From NCBI RefSeq assembly GCF_030269925.1, contig NC_085130.1, positions 1,562,501 to 1,626,500 of the forward strand: DNA of 64,000 nt. The letters are read 5' to 3'. This document shows, one piece after another, positions 35,504 through 46,837 of this stretch (position 1 is its first letter; every line of letters starts with the position of its first letter). The notes under the pieces are model-generated. The model was not told the DNA's origin, searched no databases, and saw only the letters and a program-made list of their open reading frames with translations. The position numbers and the translations under genes were made by a program. The DNA comes from Bombyx mori. Its lineage: Eukaryota > Arthropoda > Insecta > Lepidoptera > Bombycidae.

Positions 35504-35862
35504 TACTACTACTAAAAAGGACCTAAAAACCATTAAATGCACTTGAATAGCGAAACTCCGTTAGATATTGTATTATAAAAACGATCCGTCTTTCTGTAAC
35601 ACGATACCGTTGCCAACGGACGTTAAGTGCCATTCTTGGTATGATTTGTTTGTTCGCGCGTCGAGTTACTTACTAAAACCATAAGATTATCTGTAAATTA
35701 ACTCTGCGCGATCGATCTTTTCATGTTCAAAATTCGATAAGATGACAATGATATCCGAGCAAGATTTTTACGCTGCGAATTTTAAGCCATATCTTTCATT
35801 ATAAGTTATTTGTGAAAATGCTTCGAGCGCTATCTTATGTAACATGATAGTAGGTATTGTAT

Positions 35863-36502
35863 TGTTACGCCGGTAAGAGTAACGCCATCTATCGCCGAAT
35901 AGTCGAACGAATATCGAAGGACCTAGTAACGCTTAGAACGCTCGAGAAGTACAACGCCATCTATTGTCAGATAGCGGAAACACAATACTAGAAATGTGTG
36001 GAATATTCTCGATAATTCTAGGGATGAGGTATGAACTATAAAAGCGTTTTAGAGATGGCACGCAATCAGTCAGTAATCGGAACTACACGAAGCGAAACAG
36101 CAAACGGGTCACCCGAAGCGAAGCGGAAGAAGCGAATTGAGAATTTTAAAGTGTTTATGATAAATAGAGTTTTAAGTTGTACTTTGATGGAACATTTATT
36201 TATTCCGAACCCTAGCGCGTAACACTAACAATACTTTCGAATAACCAGTTTAACCAGTTAGATAATTTGTTATCAAATATTATTAATGCTAATAACTTTG
36301 CACGGTAATCGGTTATCTTCAGCACTATCGTTATTTATTTAACGTATCGAGATTAGTTAACTTGGAAGTTAACTTCGTGGAACTCGCGAATTGAGTTTTT
36401 TAAAGTGTTTGTTGAGTGTTTTAAGTGTTCTAAGTGTTGAATACAGTTTTTAAGTTGTACTTTAGTAAAATTTTTATTTATCCCGAACCCCAGCGCGTAA
36501 CA
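35863..36502 (+). mobile_element. LTR retrotransposon relic with almost no interior
   Basis: First LTR (35863-36224): TGTTACGCCGG..GCGCGTAACA, with TATAAAA at 36037 and a CAGTCAGT initiator-like site about 25 bp on. A second, partial LTR end (about 36394-36502) repeats the same 3' 100 bp to GCGCGTAACA. GTAT lies outside both ends (35859-35862, 36503-36506). Only about 170 bp separates the two, so coding parts are gone. Confidence 0.72.
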
Positions 36503-36705
36503 GTATCATTAAAATTTACTCATCTATAATGACAGCTACCCCCCACATTAAATTTTTAGGCTCGATCGGATAAAGGCCATGCAAACGAACCCACGCTCTG
36601 GTATAAGTCGGCACAATTCGCTCGGTATAATTCGTCATAAAGTTATTATTATTTACGAATCAAACAGAGGGTCTTGCTTGTCTTCCATTATCATCGCTGG
36701 AAGAC

Positions 36706-37177
36706 TGGTGGTAGGACCTCTTGTGAGTCCGCGCGGGTAGGTACTGTTACATATGCCCCTCAACAATAACGTAATATAAATAATAATGCAGACTAAAGCA
36801 TTCTTGAATGCATTGTCTCTATATAAAGACGATATATTGCAAAAGCGCGGCAGAACAGATTTGGCTTGAGTAGCGGAAACACACATCATTTGTACTACTT
36901 CTTTAATAAAATAAACTCCGTGCCAGTCACCGTGTCCTTTTTTAAAAAGAGCTCCTGGACCCACCCCGTAACAGTACCACCACGCTGCCTATTTCTGGCG
37001 TGAAGCAGTAATGCGTTTCGGTTTGAAGGGCGGGGCAGCCGTTGTAACTATACTTGAGACCTTAGAACTTATATCTCAAGGTGGGTGGCGCATTTACGTT
37101 GTGGATGTCTATGGGCTCCAGTAACCACTTAACCGCAGGTGAGCTGTGAGCTCGTCCACCCATCTGAGCAATAAAGA
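36706..37177 (+). mobile_element. Bm1 SINE interrupted by a solo LTR
   Basis: ACTGGTGGTAGGACCTCTTG at the start and CATCTGAGCAATAAAG at the end; split at GGTAGGTAC by 36745-36973. Confidence 0.92.
36745..36973 (+). mobile_element. Solo LTR, 229 bp
   Basis: TGTTACATATGCCCC..CACCCCGTAACA, flanked by the duplicated target GTAC (36741-36744, 36974-36977). Contains a TAATAAAATAAACT polyadenylation-like run. The uninterrupted Bm1 sequence gives the empty site. Confidence 0.82.
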
Positions 37178-37398
37178 AAAAGACTAGCTTGCATCTGATC
37201 AGAAATACCTAAAGTCGATACATCCGCGTCGCAATTACGTAAAATGTTGAAGATACCAAAACGAATCTACTGATTTCGCGAACAGAACATTCCCGTAGGA
37301 TTGCAAATTAATAGTTTCTGCTACTAGTATGATACTAATCATAGTTTGAAGAAAGTTTTCGCCCATCCACTGGGTGTCATCGCTCATAGATAAACCAT

Positions 37399-37602
37399 TT
37401 ACTGGTGGTAGGACGTCTTGTGCGTCCACACTGGTAGGTACCACCACCCTGCCTTTTTATGCCGTGAAGCAGTATTGCATTTCGATTTGGGGGAAGGGGG
37501 GATGTGGCATTGACGTGATTGACATCTATTGTCTCGGGTGACCACTTAACACCAAGCGGGCCGTGAACTCGTTCACCCGTCTTTACAATAAATAAATAAA
37601 AA
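37399..37602 (+). mobile_element. Bm1 SINE, diverged short form
   Basis: TACTGGTGGTAGGACGTCTT to AATAAATAAATAAAAAATG; the central GGGCAGCCGTTGTAACT block is replaced by GGGGGAAGGGGGG. Confidence 0.85.
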
Positions 37603-37746
37603 ATGTTTTCCGACATTTCCGACCGATTCAATAATAGCTAATCTTACAGAACGGCATTCAATAAAACATGGCGCTATCTTCAAAGCACAGAATAGGACAT
37701 GAGTTACTACTTCTCACTCCGAGCGAATACCGCGGGGAGCACGCCG

Positions 37747-38229
37747 CACAGTGGGTCGATACTATGATTTTAGTGACTTAGGGACCAATTTTGTTTTTTA
37801 AGATTTTTCTTTACGTAGATAGATAGAGCTCGTTAATCTCAATAATAATTGTTTTGGGCAAAAATTACAAAAACTTTATAGTTTGGTCAGAAAAATGTGT
37901 TTTGTGATTTTTTTGTATGGAGCGGGTCACATTAAATTAAATTCCTGCTAAGTACCGTGAGGTCCCGCTTTGAAACTTTATTTTTCTTACACCTTGTCTA
38001 GTCTACTATCATTTGATGCTTTGAACATGTGCATAAAGTTGCAACTCTGCCAAATAAATGGATCGAAAAAAATGAATAAATACATAGAATAAAAACCTTT
38101 ATTTTTATTTTCGTAAGTGCTTTTAAGTTAAATTTGATATGGATTAGTAAGTACAAGCACGCAACAATACCCATAATTACATAATACCTAACAAAAATAC
38201 ATTTAGTAGGTCTCTAATTAATCAATCTC
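37747..38229 (+). repeat. Transib left terminal inverted repeat
   Basis: About 483 bp, matching the inverted sequence at 40486-40969 with scattered mismatches and small indels. The shared sequence runs from CACAGTG to AATCAATCTCT. Confidence 0.88.
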
Positions 38230-38669
38230 TGTAATTATTAGGATAGTTAACATTAGTTACTGAGGATAATTAGTTAAGCAGCCATTACTGGGTAGTAGAA
38301 AATATAGTAAACATTTGTGTCTCTCTGGAAGTATAAAGTGACCATATTTATTATATACTAACTAGTGTTCGTTTATTCGTACTACTACTAACATCTTGTG
38401 ATTGTCGTCGTGATCTTCCTTTTTCCGTCATAATTGATAATTTTATTAACAATTTAGGATTATTTATGATTTTAAGAGAGCAACTACAGTCACTGTCTGA
38501 TAATAAAAAACTTTCAATTCCTACAAAATCAAATGAACGTGACCGAAGAGAAAAGTGTTGAGCCCAAAAATTCTGTACGCACTTTTGTTCAAATATAAGT
38601 GCAATATGGAAACGAAGTAGTAGCATGTTAGCACAGTTTATAAGAAAAAAATGTGATTAGTTCGAATGT

Positions 38670-40465
38670 GCAATAAACTGGCCCGAAGGCATGATACCTG
38701 AAGATATCAACACTGTACAGGAAAAGCTCGAGATTTCTAATACTGAAGATGTTGAAAATGTACCACGCTCTAATGTACTACAGAAGCCTCGACATCTACT
38801 TTTACACCTCGAAAACCTTTTGAAGAATTGGGATCCAGGCACATTGAACAAATTTACCAATCGCTTTCGTTATCTCCGGATTAAATGAAAGCTACTACAG
38901 TTGCTAGTTTGAGAAACACTGGAAATGAAGATGTAGGAGAAATAATGAACCATTTGTCAAATCACCCCGAAGATCTAGAAAAAGATAAGGAGTGTTTAAG
39001 TACAAGTAAAGTGAAAAGTAGTACATATTCTCCCGATAAGGCACTATTAGTTTCACTTAAATTAAGTAAGGGGCAGTATATAAATCTAAGAGAAGCAGCA
39101 AGTGAAAATGGGTCCGATTTATGCCCTTCTTAACATAAAATTAAGCAAGAAAAAACCAAATGTTATACAGGGAAAGACGAGGTAATTATTAATGAAGAAC
39201 GAGCTGCTATTAAAATGCAAGCATTACTAAGCTTGGCGGTATATAGGCTTTTAAATGTGATTACTTCGGATTTGGACTCGGCAAGAGAGCTACTGCTTAT
39301 AAGCAAATAGGCTTTGATAGAGCCCCAGGTCAAAGTAATTATAAACAAAAGACTGAAACAGAGTTTGGTGATTCATCTATTTTCTTGACCAGTCTAGTTC
39401 CTATAAGGCTTCAGAAATTTGATGGAACAATTGTTTGGGAAAACGACCTACCCTCATCAACTTTTTGTTGCCGTCCAATAATGTTTAAATTTATAAAAGA
39501 AACGCAGTCAACAGTGGCAATTATAAAAGCTAGCATAACAGAAGAAATAGAAAGACTTCAGCCATCAAAAATCAAACAAGTTGAAGTTAAGCATCAATTG
39601 CACATGACGATGATAGACAGCAAAATAACCTCATATTTTTCAGAAACATTTTCTGCTGTCTGTGATATTTGCAAAGCAAAACCGTCAGACTTTTTTGAAG
39701 TCACTTGCTTATCAAAGAGAAAATAATGAAGAATTATTCCAGTATGGAATGCCATCTTTACATGCCTGGATAAGACGCATGGAGTGCTTACTTCATATCG
39801 GTAAATATAATTTTATTACTTCACTTTTTTTTCATCCTATGTAGTTTCCTGTGAGATTATTTTTTAAAAGACATTTTTTTGTTTGCGTCTAATCGTTTGG
39901 ACTTCAAGAAATGGAGTTGCAAGGGGCGATGACTAAGAAAAAATATCAATCAGAAAGAAATACCTTAAGCGTTTAAAAAGGAATACGGTTTACTTATAGA
40001 TGTTGTCAAGCAAGAAGTAGGAACAACCAATGATGGCAATACTGCCAGAAGATTTTTCAGGAATGCAGAAGGAACAGCCCGCATAACAGGAATACGTAAA
40101 GATTTAATAGAGAGGTTTCACGTGATTCTTCAGACTGTTGCATCTGGAGAGCGCGTGGATCTTTCCAATTTTTCCGAGTTTTGTAGATATACTGCAGAAT
40201 TGTATATTAATTCATATCCCTAGTATTATATGCCTTCCAGTATCCATAAATTGTTGGCACATGGCAGTGATATACAATAATAAAAAGCTTTGCCTTTCGT
40301 GCCATTCCTATAGGTAAACTGTCGGAAGAGGCAGCGGAAGCTCGCAATAAAGATTTTCGGAAATATACAGAGAGTTGTTATTTTAGAAAGATAAGTAGAC
40401 TGCCGACTAATGAGGATATTTTACACAATCTTCTTTTGGCTTCTTATCTAAAGATCGAATGGTGA
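38670..40465 (+). pseudogene. Transib transposase relic (RAG1-core-like)
   Basis: Reading-frame pieces on the plus strand resemble the RAG1/Transib core in order. A segment with LKLSKGQYINLREAA lies at 39057-39101. A block beginning GFDRAPGQSNYKQ follows, whose Asp (39316-39318) is the likely first catalytic residue. Next comes DSSIFLTSLVPIRL, then CCRPIMFKF and a CDICKAK zinc-binding-type motif (39661-39681). SLHAWIRRMECLLHIG is in another frame (39750-39797). TTNDGNTARRFF follows near 40030. Last is LSEEAAEARNKDFRKY, whose second-last Glu (40337-40339) aligns with the RAG1 catalytic Glu in the GNESGNK motif. Stops at 38886-38888 and 39131-39133, and frame changes near 39290 and 39720 and beyond 39800, show it is dead. 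I could not place the second catalytic Asp. Confidence 0.82.
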
Positions 40466-40485
40466 AGCAAAATATATAATACTTA

Positions 40486-40969
40486 GAGAGATTGATTAAT
40501 TAAGACCTACTAAATGAATTTTTGTTAGGTATTATGTAATTATAGGTATTGTTGCGTGCTTGTACTTACTAATCCATATCAAATTTAAATTAAAAGCACT
40601 TACGAAAATAAAAATAAAGATTTTTATTCTATGTATTTATTCATTTTTTTCGATCCATTTATTTGGCAGAGTTGCAACTTTATGCACATGTTCAAAGCAT
40701 CAAATGATAGTAGACTAGACAAGGTGTAAGAAAAATAAAGTTTCAAAGCGGGACCTCACGGTACTTAGCAGGAATTTAATTCAATGTGACCCGCGCCATA
40801 CAAAAAAATCACAAAACACATTTTTCTGACCAAACTATAAAGTTTTTGTAATTTTTGCCCAAAACAATTATTATTGAGATTAACGAGCTCTATCTATCTA
40901 CGTAAAAAAAATTGTTAAAAAATTAAGTTGGTCCCTAAGTCACTCAAATCATAGTATCGACCCACTGTG
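40486..40969 (-). repeat. Transib right terminal inverted repeat
   Basis: Inverted partner of 37747-38229, ending CCCACTGTG followed by target duplication CGCCG. It begins about 20 bp after the last recognisable transposase codon. Confidence 0.88.
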
Positions 40970-41084
40970 CGCCGGCGCCGCGGGAAATATCTGTTATTTA
41001 TATTCATACTGTATTTGTAAGTTACATGTTGCTTGTTCCATATTCACGTATGTGAAACTGGTGAGCCTAATTTAAACCTAATTT

Positions 41085-41328
41085 TACTGGTGGTAGAACG
41101 TCTTGTGAGTCCGCACGGGTAGGTACCACCACCCCGCCTATTTCGGCCGTGAAGCAGTAATGCGTTTCGATTTGTAGGGTGGGGTAGCCGTTGCAATTAT
41201 ACTGAGACCTTAGACCTTAAATCTCAAGGTGGGTGGCGGCATTTACGTTGTAAATGTCTATGGGCTCCGGTAACCACTTAACACCAGGTGGGCTGTGAGC
41301 TCGTCCACCCATCTAAGCAATAAAAAAA
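41085..41328 (+). mobile_element. Bm1 SINE, short form, 75 bp from an sm exon
   Basis: TTACTGGTGGTAGAACGTCT to AAGCAATAAAAAAAC. Antisense to sm, just beyond the donor of the 41403-41499 exon. Confidence 0.93.
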
Positions 41329-41402
41329 CACATAAAATGCAATCGCGGGCAAAAGCTATAGTAGTTCAATATAATATAATATAAATATTTTTTGGTACTC
41401 AC

Positions 41403-41499
41403 CTTAGCGAATTCAATTTTGAGTGTGCAGCATCCCGAGTATATGTCGCAGCCGTGTAGTGCTTCTTTTGCTCTCGTCGCTGATTCCACGCTTTCAAAC
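41403..41499 (-). CDS. sm: hnRNP L / smooth, internal exon (second half of RRM2)
   Basis: A 97-nt exon read from 41499 to 41403. Its first base completes a GAG codon begun by the previous exon, and 32 codons follow. They include FESVESATRAKEALHGCD and then IYSGCCTLKIEFAK, the helix 2 and last strand of RRM2; the IYSGCCTLKIEYAK pattern is a hallmark of hnRNP L. The donor is AAG|GTGAGT (41402-41397). Upstream, TTCCTTAAC (41512-41520) is a perfect U12 branch site 12 nt before the inferred exon start. An AG that would start the exon at TTT (41498) is one base further on but breaks the frame if the U12 donor is used. An open frame continues upstream to 41582, but that part is intron read-through with a CA-rich run. 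A Bm1 SINE lies 75 bp beyond the donor. Confidence 0.92.
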
Positions 41500-41511
41500 T
41501 TGTGACCACGA

Positions 41512-41520
41512 GTTAAGGAA
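41512..41520 (-). promoter_or_regulatory. U12-type branch site
   Basis: TTCCTTAAC on the minus strand, the exact minor-spliceosome branch consensus, 12 nt upstream of the inferred exon start. No polypyrimidine tract follows it, as expected for U12 introns. Confidence 0.85.
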
Positions 41521-41621
41521 TTCATTTCATCGTCAACGTACACACACACATACACACAGACATTCTTTCTTTTATTTCCCAACCTATTCGCTGACAGTCT
41601 AAGGGGCTATTCCAGATACCT

Positions 41622-41972
41622 GCTCTGAGGAATTGTTCGAGATGACACCGTCATCTCGTTTATACCATCGCACCGCCCGCCACCGGAGTAGAGTTCATCC
41701 ATACTACCTGGAGCCACTGCGATCATCCACGGTGCGTTTCCAGAGGTCTTTTTTGCCACGTACCATCCGGCTATGGAATGAGCTCCCCTCCACGGTGTTT
41801 CCCGAGCGCTATGACATGTCCTTCTTCAAATGAGGCTTGTGGAGAGTACTTAACGGTAGGCAGCGGCTTGACTCTGCCTCCGGCATTGCAGAAGTCCATG
41901 GGCGATGGTAACCACTCACCATTAGTTGGGCCCTATGCTCATCTGCCTACAAAGGCAATAAAAAAAAAAGAT
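41622..41972 (+). mobile_element. Jockey-type LINE 3' end, defective
   Basis: Same C-terminal coding region as 4336-4771 (RVHPYYLEPLRSSTVRF, FLPRTIRLWNELPST) but a TGA at 41831 cuts the frame after MSFFK. Ends GGCAATAAAAAAAAAAG. Confidence 0.85.
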
Positions 41973-41976
41973 GCGC

Positions 41977-42115
41977 TGTGACTAGTAGGTGAGCTCACGG
42001 ACTCAACTTGAAAAAGTGTGCTAACACTGGCCCTACCAAGAGCAGTGCTTCGCAGAATCTACCACCGGATTGCAATCGCGAACCATTAAAAAGATCCGAC
42101 GAGAAACTCGGTGGA
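41977..42115 (-). repeat. Repeat U fragment
   Basis: GACTAGTAGGTGAGCTCACG to GACGAGAAACTCGGTGG, immediately after a LINE poly(A). Confidence 0.72.
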
Positions 42116-42339
42116 TTTACAGATGTTTCCTGTGTCTTATGTTAACGGATTAAAGTATCTTATTTCTCAGTTTTACATCGGTACACTAATAATGATGTAC
42201 ATTGAGATGTACCTTGAGACATCAAGTCAAAATAAAAAGATTAATCTATCATCTAATCATAATATCAATAACAATTAGAGTATATTACACAATGTGTATG
42301 GTATAAATAAATAGGGAGATGGGTAAATTTACGATTTTT

Positions 42340-42415
42340 AATGGTTTTTGATTTTCATTACGCGGTGTGTTATTCCCTCATGAAATCAGTTGATATCGGA
42401 CGTTTAACCCTTTAG
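42340..42415 (-). mobile_element. Bm1-like diverged fragment
   Basis: TTTTTGATTTTCATTACGCG and GTTATTCCCTCATG resemble the Bm1 segment next to the tRNA-like head. Confidence 0.4.
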
Positions 42416-43496
42416 AGCACAACTTATATGATATATAAATCTATATACCACAAGTACACAAGAGGTACACAAAAAGCTCGTCCATCCATCCGCATCAACA
42501 GGTGAAAGCTTCGCATAACATACTTCCACTCTCCCTAAAGATAAGCTTCATGATTTAAAAAAAAACACACATAATTAATTGAAATTAATCCTAACACTTT
42601 TTCAATTTTACCAAAACAAAAAACAATTCTATATTTAAATCATTGAAAATCAAGTTAAAAATGATTGAATCTATCTCAAAAGATACACAGAGAAGGAAGA
42701 GTAAAGTTTATAATACCCTAATTAAATATCGCCTATACGTTTTCTTTTGCAAAAAGGGATTTTTATTCAAATTAGTTCCGAGTTTTTCGGATGGAGATAT
42801 CCAGTGGCGTTTGCGTTTTAAGGTAGTTGCGCGTCATGTACGGAGCGGGTAGCGGGTGTGTATAATTCTTTAGAAACTTTAGATGATCCTTATTTATTGT
42901 TTTGATTGATCTTACATCCATTTATACGGCATTTACAATTAATGTAAATAATTCACGATTCTAGACATAAGCGGAGCGATTAGCGTTTTCAACGACAAAT
43001 ACGTTATATTAAATTAGTATTTTATAGAAAACTCAACAATGGCTCAGATAAAGATTACGACGTTGAGTTTATTAAATCTGACGTTATAAGTACTAAGAAA
43101 AAGAGTGGTATGATGAAAACTAGCATTTAAAATAAACTTTATAAGAAATTAATAAATAAATCCAAAAAACGCTTTGTTCGTCATCGCGTCGTAACCCGAA
43201 ATCGTTAAGGCGCACAAGGAAGTAGCATTTCAACAGTGAGGGGTGACTGAATAATCTTGATGACACTCAAACTTAGTCGCGTAAAAACATTTTCATATTC
43301 CGATATCCAACTCAAAAAACTGGTGTAACACATTAACGAGCGGACAGCGTTAATCTAACGTATCTTTAACACGGTTTTTGTTAGTTTCGCTTGCATGTAG
43401 GGCACCGGGAATCTTATAGCGTGTTTATATCCCACTTCAATGCGCCGGATTAGATTGTAATTTTGCTTGCTTCTTAAGGACCGATGATATAACACT

Positions 43497-43738
43497 GCTT
43501 TTTGTTTCTACTCAAGCTGATATGGCTGATATAGGCTATGTCAGCATAACCTAACAAATAGGTGAGCTCAAGTCTAACGACTATGCTAACATTAACCCTA
43601 GCAGGAGCAGTGCTTTGCAGAAACTACCACCGGGTCGGAAACGCGACCCCCTGAGAAGATCCGGCGAGAAACTCAGTGGGCTGTGTCTGTGGGTTAATTT
43701 ACTCGCCGAGCCCTTCGTCGCAAACGACGAGTTCGACG
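43497..43738 (-). repeat. Repeat U, 5' truncated
   Basis: TTTTGTTTCTACTCAAGCTG to GCAAACGACGAGTTCGACG. Confidence 0.75.
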
Positions 43739-44013
43739 CGAAGATAACACTGTACGATATAGCTCAGTCTTATTTGATTTTTAAGTTTTTAAGGGAATAC
43801 TGATTTAGCGCCAACTCTGCTAATGATTTTACGACTGACTTTATTCAGACGTTGTACACACTGCAGCAACGCGCGGCGCTAGTGTCGCGCTTAGTTGATC
43901 GCACGAGTACCCGGCAAGTTGGCGGGAGATTTCAAAATTTAAATCCTAAAATCGAACAAATACAATAATTTATTAAGATCTTCTTTAGTTGTTTTGTATA
44001 ATAAATTTTAATA

Positions 44014-44427
44014 TCTATATATTAATACGTGAAGCAAAAACTTTGTATACCTTTTTACGAAATTTGCGCGGACGGAGGAGTATGAAATTTTCCATACTTA
44101 TACAGAATATAGAGAAGAAGTGCACAATGCTAATATTTTTTTAAAATAATGCATAAAAGATACATTAAATTAATAAAGAAAACATAACACACACTACATA
44201 CTATGTATTTGACGCACACACGCATGCATACTATTTATTGTCAAACTTTTGTTCTTGACGTCTGTTGTCAAATTGAGATTAAATATTGTTTGTCTTTATT
44301 AATATTTTTTATAGTGTAGTCTTGGCGAAATTTGTGATTATAGAAGTATAGAATACAATCATAATAGTGTACAAACTTACAATTCCAATTAATTATAGTC
44401 GAATTTTGACTACTGCGGGACCTCTAG
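44014..44427 (+). mobile_element. Helitron-like element (type F), complete
   Basis: TCTATATATTAATACGTGAA to TACTGCGGGACCTCTAG, 414 bp. Confidence 0.75.
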
Positions 44428-44926
44428 TAATTATAATTAGTGATCATGTTCATAGCTATTATTAACAACGAGAGTAATGAAATATTTGTATTTTGTATAT
44501 TCAGCACCCGAATAGTTTTATTTACAATGAAACTAAATACTTTGTTGATATATTATTTCTTGCTTTAAAATTATTAGATTTTTCTCAAATTCCAATGAAC
44601 CAACTTAAAACAACTCAACTTTACATCGCTATAGAAGAAATTTTGCATATTTACGAAAGTGCTTTTTTTTTTTTTTTTTAAACTGCTAAACACTTAAAAC
44701 CTAATTTTCCATAGATTAGTTTTTAGAAATCTATTCATGGATACCGAATTCGATTATAATCTACATTAGTTTCGATATTTGCGAAGTGAGGCAATGTTCT
44801 CTCCATCAAAATTGATTTGATTTCAAAAGCTACCTTGAAGGTTGAAGTGGTGACAAGAGTGACGACAGCCCTTGACGGATCATCTAATTGATAAAGATGT
44901 TCCGTTCTGTGTTCGAAATATAGGAA

Positions 44927-45386
44927 TCTATGAATAAAAATGAATTGCTGTTCGTTAGTCTCGCTAAAACTCGAGAACGGCTGGACCGATTCGGCTTATT
45001 TTGGTCTTGAATTATTTGTGGAAGTCCAGGGAAGGTTTAAAAGGTAGTGCGCCTGTACAACAAAATCCCACAAGATGTTCAGAACCTACATATACATAGG
45101 TTTAAGAAAACTATTAAAGAACATCTGTGCAATAAAGCTTACTATAAAGTCAATGATTATCTAGAAGATTGCACAAAGTGGGAATGAGTTGCTCGTTCCG
45201 GGCATTTCAATATTGTAATAATTCTTATGTTATAATTACTTATTGTAAAAATGAATATTTAAAAAACCTAATATAAAAAAAAAAACTAATATTAAAAAAA
45301 AAAAAAATGTTTTTCCTTTGATGTGTCCCCTTGATGTGTCTTTTATTTATCGATTAAGGCACTACGAAGTCTGCCGGGTCAGCTAG
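44927..45386 (+). mobile_element. Helitron-like element (type B) with a LINE inserted
   Basis: TCTATGAATAAAAATGAATT to GCCGGGTCAGCTAG; interrupted after AGGTTTAAAAGGTAG by the LINE end at 45047-45307. Confidence 0.72.
45047..45307 (+). mobile_element. Non-LTR retrotransposon 3' end (second LINE family)
   Basis: 46 codons ending VNDYLEDCTKWE then stop (45047-45187), matching the C-terminus of lepidopteran endonuclease/reverse-transcriptase proteins (YY-V-DYL/FL pattern). A 3' UTR and A-rich tail follow. A short 5'-truncated insertion. Confidence 0.6.
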
Positions 45387-45928
45387 TCAACAGTAAAACT
45401 TAAGATATTCGTTCGTTCTTTGTACAATATCGAATGAACGCAGATATGTAGGAGCTCCACGATCCACGACAGACTGACTGCGTTATCTCTTCACTTTTGT
45501 TCGTAACGATCTCGTTTTTACAGGACTTACCGTGATTCGTTTAAGAGTTTCATTTTCTTTTGATAAAATTTCTTACTCGCTTCAAGAGTGGCTTTGAAAA
45601 TTTCATTTTGCTATTTTCACTTCAAAGTTTCTCTGGATTTCTTTTTACACGTTTTTATTATATAAGTTATGTGTCGAATATGGCTTTGAATTCTTTAATT
45701 TAAAAATGTTTTGAATTTATTAACTTCAAAGATGTTTCTCAATTTAAATTCCGTCCACTCCCTATTATATTAAGCTGTATTTATTTATTTTGATTTTCGA
45801 ACCACAGTTATATAGAAATATTATGTTAAAAATGTGTAATTAAGTGCTCTCTGTGGAGCGCTTCTCACAGTTACAAGAAACCACTAAATACTAATTCAAT
45901 CAAAAACAAAATGTATCTCAACGACCTA

Positions 45929-46293
45929 TCTATACATATAAATAAAATTAGAGTGTCTGTTCGTAATATTGAAATAACCACTTTTTACTACATGCATATG
46001 AATATATATACGGTACATACACCAAAATAACATTTTTTACAATTTTTGTCTGTCTGTCTGTTTGTCTGTTTGTTCCGGCTAATCTCTGGAACGGCTGGAC
46101 CGATTTTGATGAGACTTTCATTAATAGGTAGCTGATGATATAAGGATTAACTTAGGCTTTTTTTTACTTTTTTAGATTGGCTTCGCCCGCGGCGTCACCT
46201 GCAGTTATTGTAGTACCGCACGCAACATGGCGTGACTCGCCTATCAATAATAAAATTTAATGTTTCCGAAGCGAAGCGAAGGCGGGTCGCTAG
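45929..46293 (+). mobile_element. Helitron-like element (type D), complete
   Basis: TCTATACATATAAATAAAAT to GAAGGCGGGTCGCTAG, 365 bp, closely similar to 18634-18987. Confidence 0.75.
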
Positions 46294-46509
46294 TCGTAAA
46301 TAAATTACTAGAAAAGAATTTCGAGTATATTTGTCTCTTTTTTGTTACCTTCGTATATATGTGAGGTCTAGACAGATGGCCAACAGAAGTGCACGTGTGA
46401 ACGGGCCTCCTCAATATCGAAAACGGGAGGAATTCCTTGAGGAGATTTTTTTTTAACTTGCCTAATCGTTGGTATTATTGATGCATCTAAGGTGCTATTC
46501 CAACTTCGC

Positions 46510-46677
46510 GCGGACGGGTAGTGAGCTCACGGGCTCAATCTGAGAGAATTGCCAACACTACCCCTAGCAAGACCAGCGCTTTGCTGAATCTACTACCGGA
46601 TCGGAATCGCGACCCACTGAGAAGATCCGGCGAGAAACTCAGTGGGCTGTGTCTATGGGCTAGTTTGCGTGTCGAAC
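46510..46677 (-). repeat. Repeat U fragment
   Basis: CGGGTAGTGAGCTCACGGGC to TTTGCGTGTCGAACG; the poly(A) side is missing. Confidence 0.7.
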
Positions 46678-46837
46678 GTTATCTTCGTTGGAGGATATTT
46701 CATTGCCCCCTGCACCTCGAAGGATTGCGACATATATTTATATCTTCATTTCGGTGCCATAATGAGTCGTCAGCTGCTCCCTTGGCTTAGAGGTATCAAT
46801 TTTTTCCCTACTAATAAGTTCGAATCTCCTTTTTCCC

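Larger units (their letters stand above)
37747..40969 (+). mobile_element. Transib-family (RAG1-like) DNA transposon, defective
   Basis: A 3,223-bp element bounded by CACAGTGGGTCGATACTATG and its inverted copy, and flanked on both sides by the 5-bp duplication CGCCG (37742-37746, 40970-40974). Termini starting CAC-TG and a 5-bp GC-rich target duplication are the known marks of Transib, the superfamily from which the RAG1 recombinase core arose. The terminal inverted repeats are about 483 bp each, far longer than is usual for the family. The central region carries a broken RAG1-like transposase on the plus strand. The element sits inside the 15.1-kb sm intron, antisense to the gene. Confidence 0.88.
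26272..41402 (-). other. sm U2-type intron, 15,131 bp
   Basis: GTGAGT donor at 41402 and TTACAG acceptor ending at 26272, both canonical. It holds the Transib relic, two LTR remnants, the repeat with 119-bp flanking duplications, two copies of a composite repeat, a hAT-like MITE and several Bm1 copies. No coding sequence other than transposon remnants was seen. Confidence 0.8.

Noticed and set aside
37747..37790. Full recombination signal sequence (heptamer plus nonamer) at the Transib end
   Set aside because: CACAGTG is present, but no ACAAAAACC-like nonamer is found at 12 or 23 bp.
41500..41582. Upstream extension of the exon frame (start at 41582) as a separate small gene
   Set aside because: It reads through a U12 branch site and CA-rich intron; only 41403-41499 matches hnRNP L.
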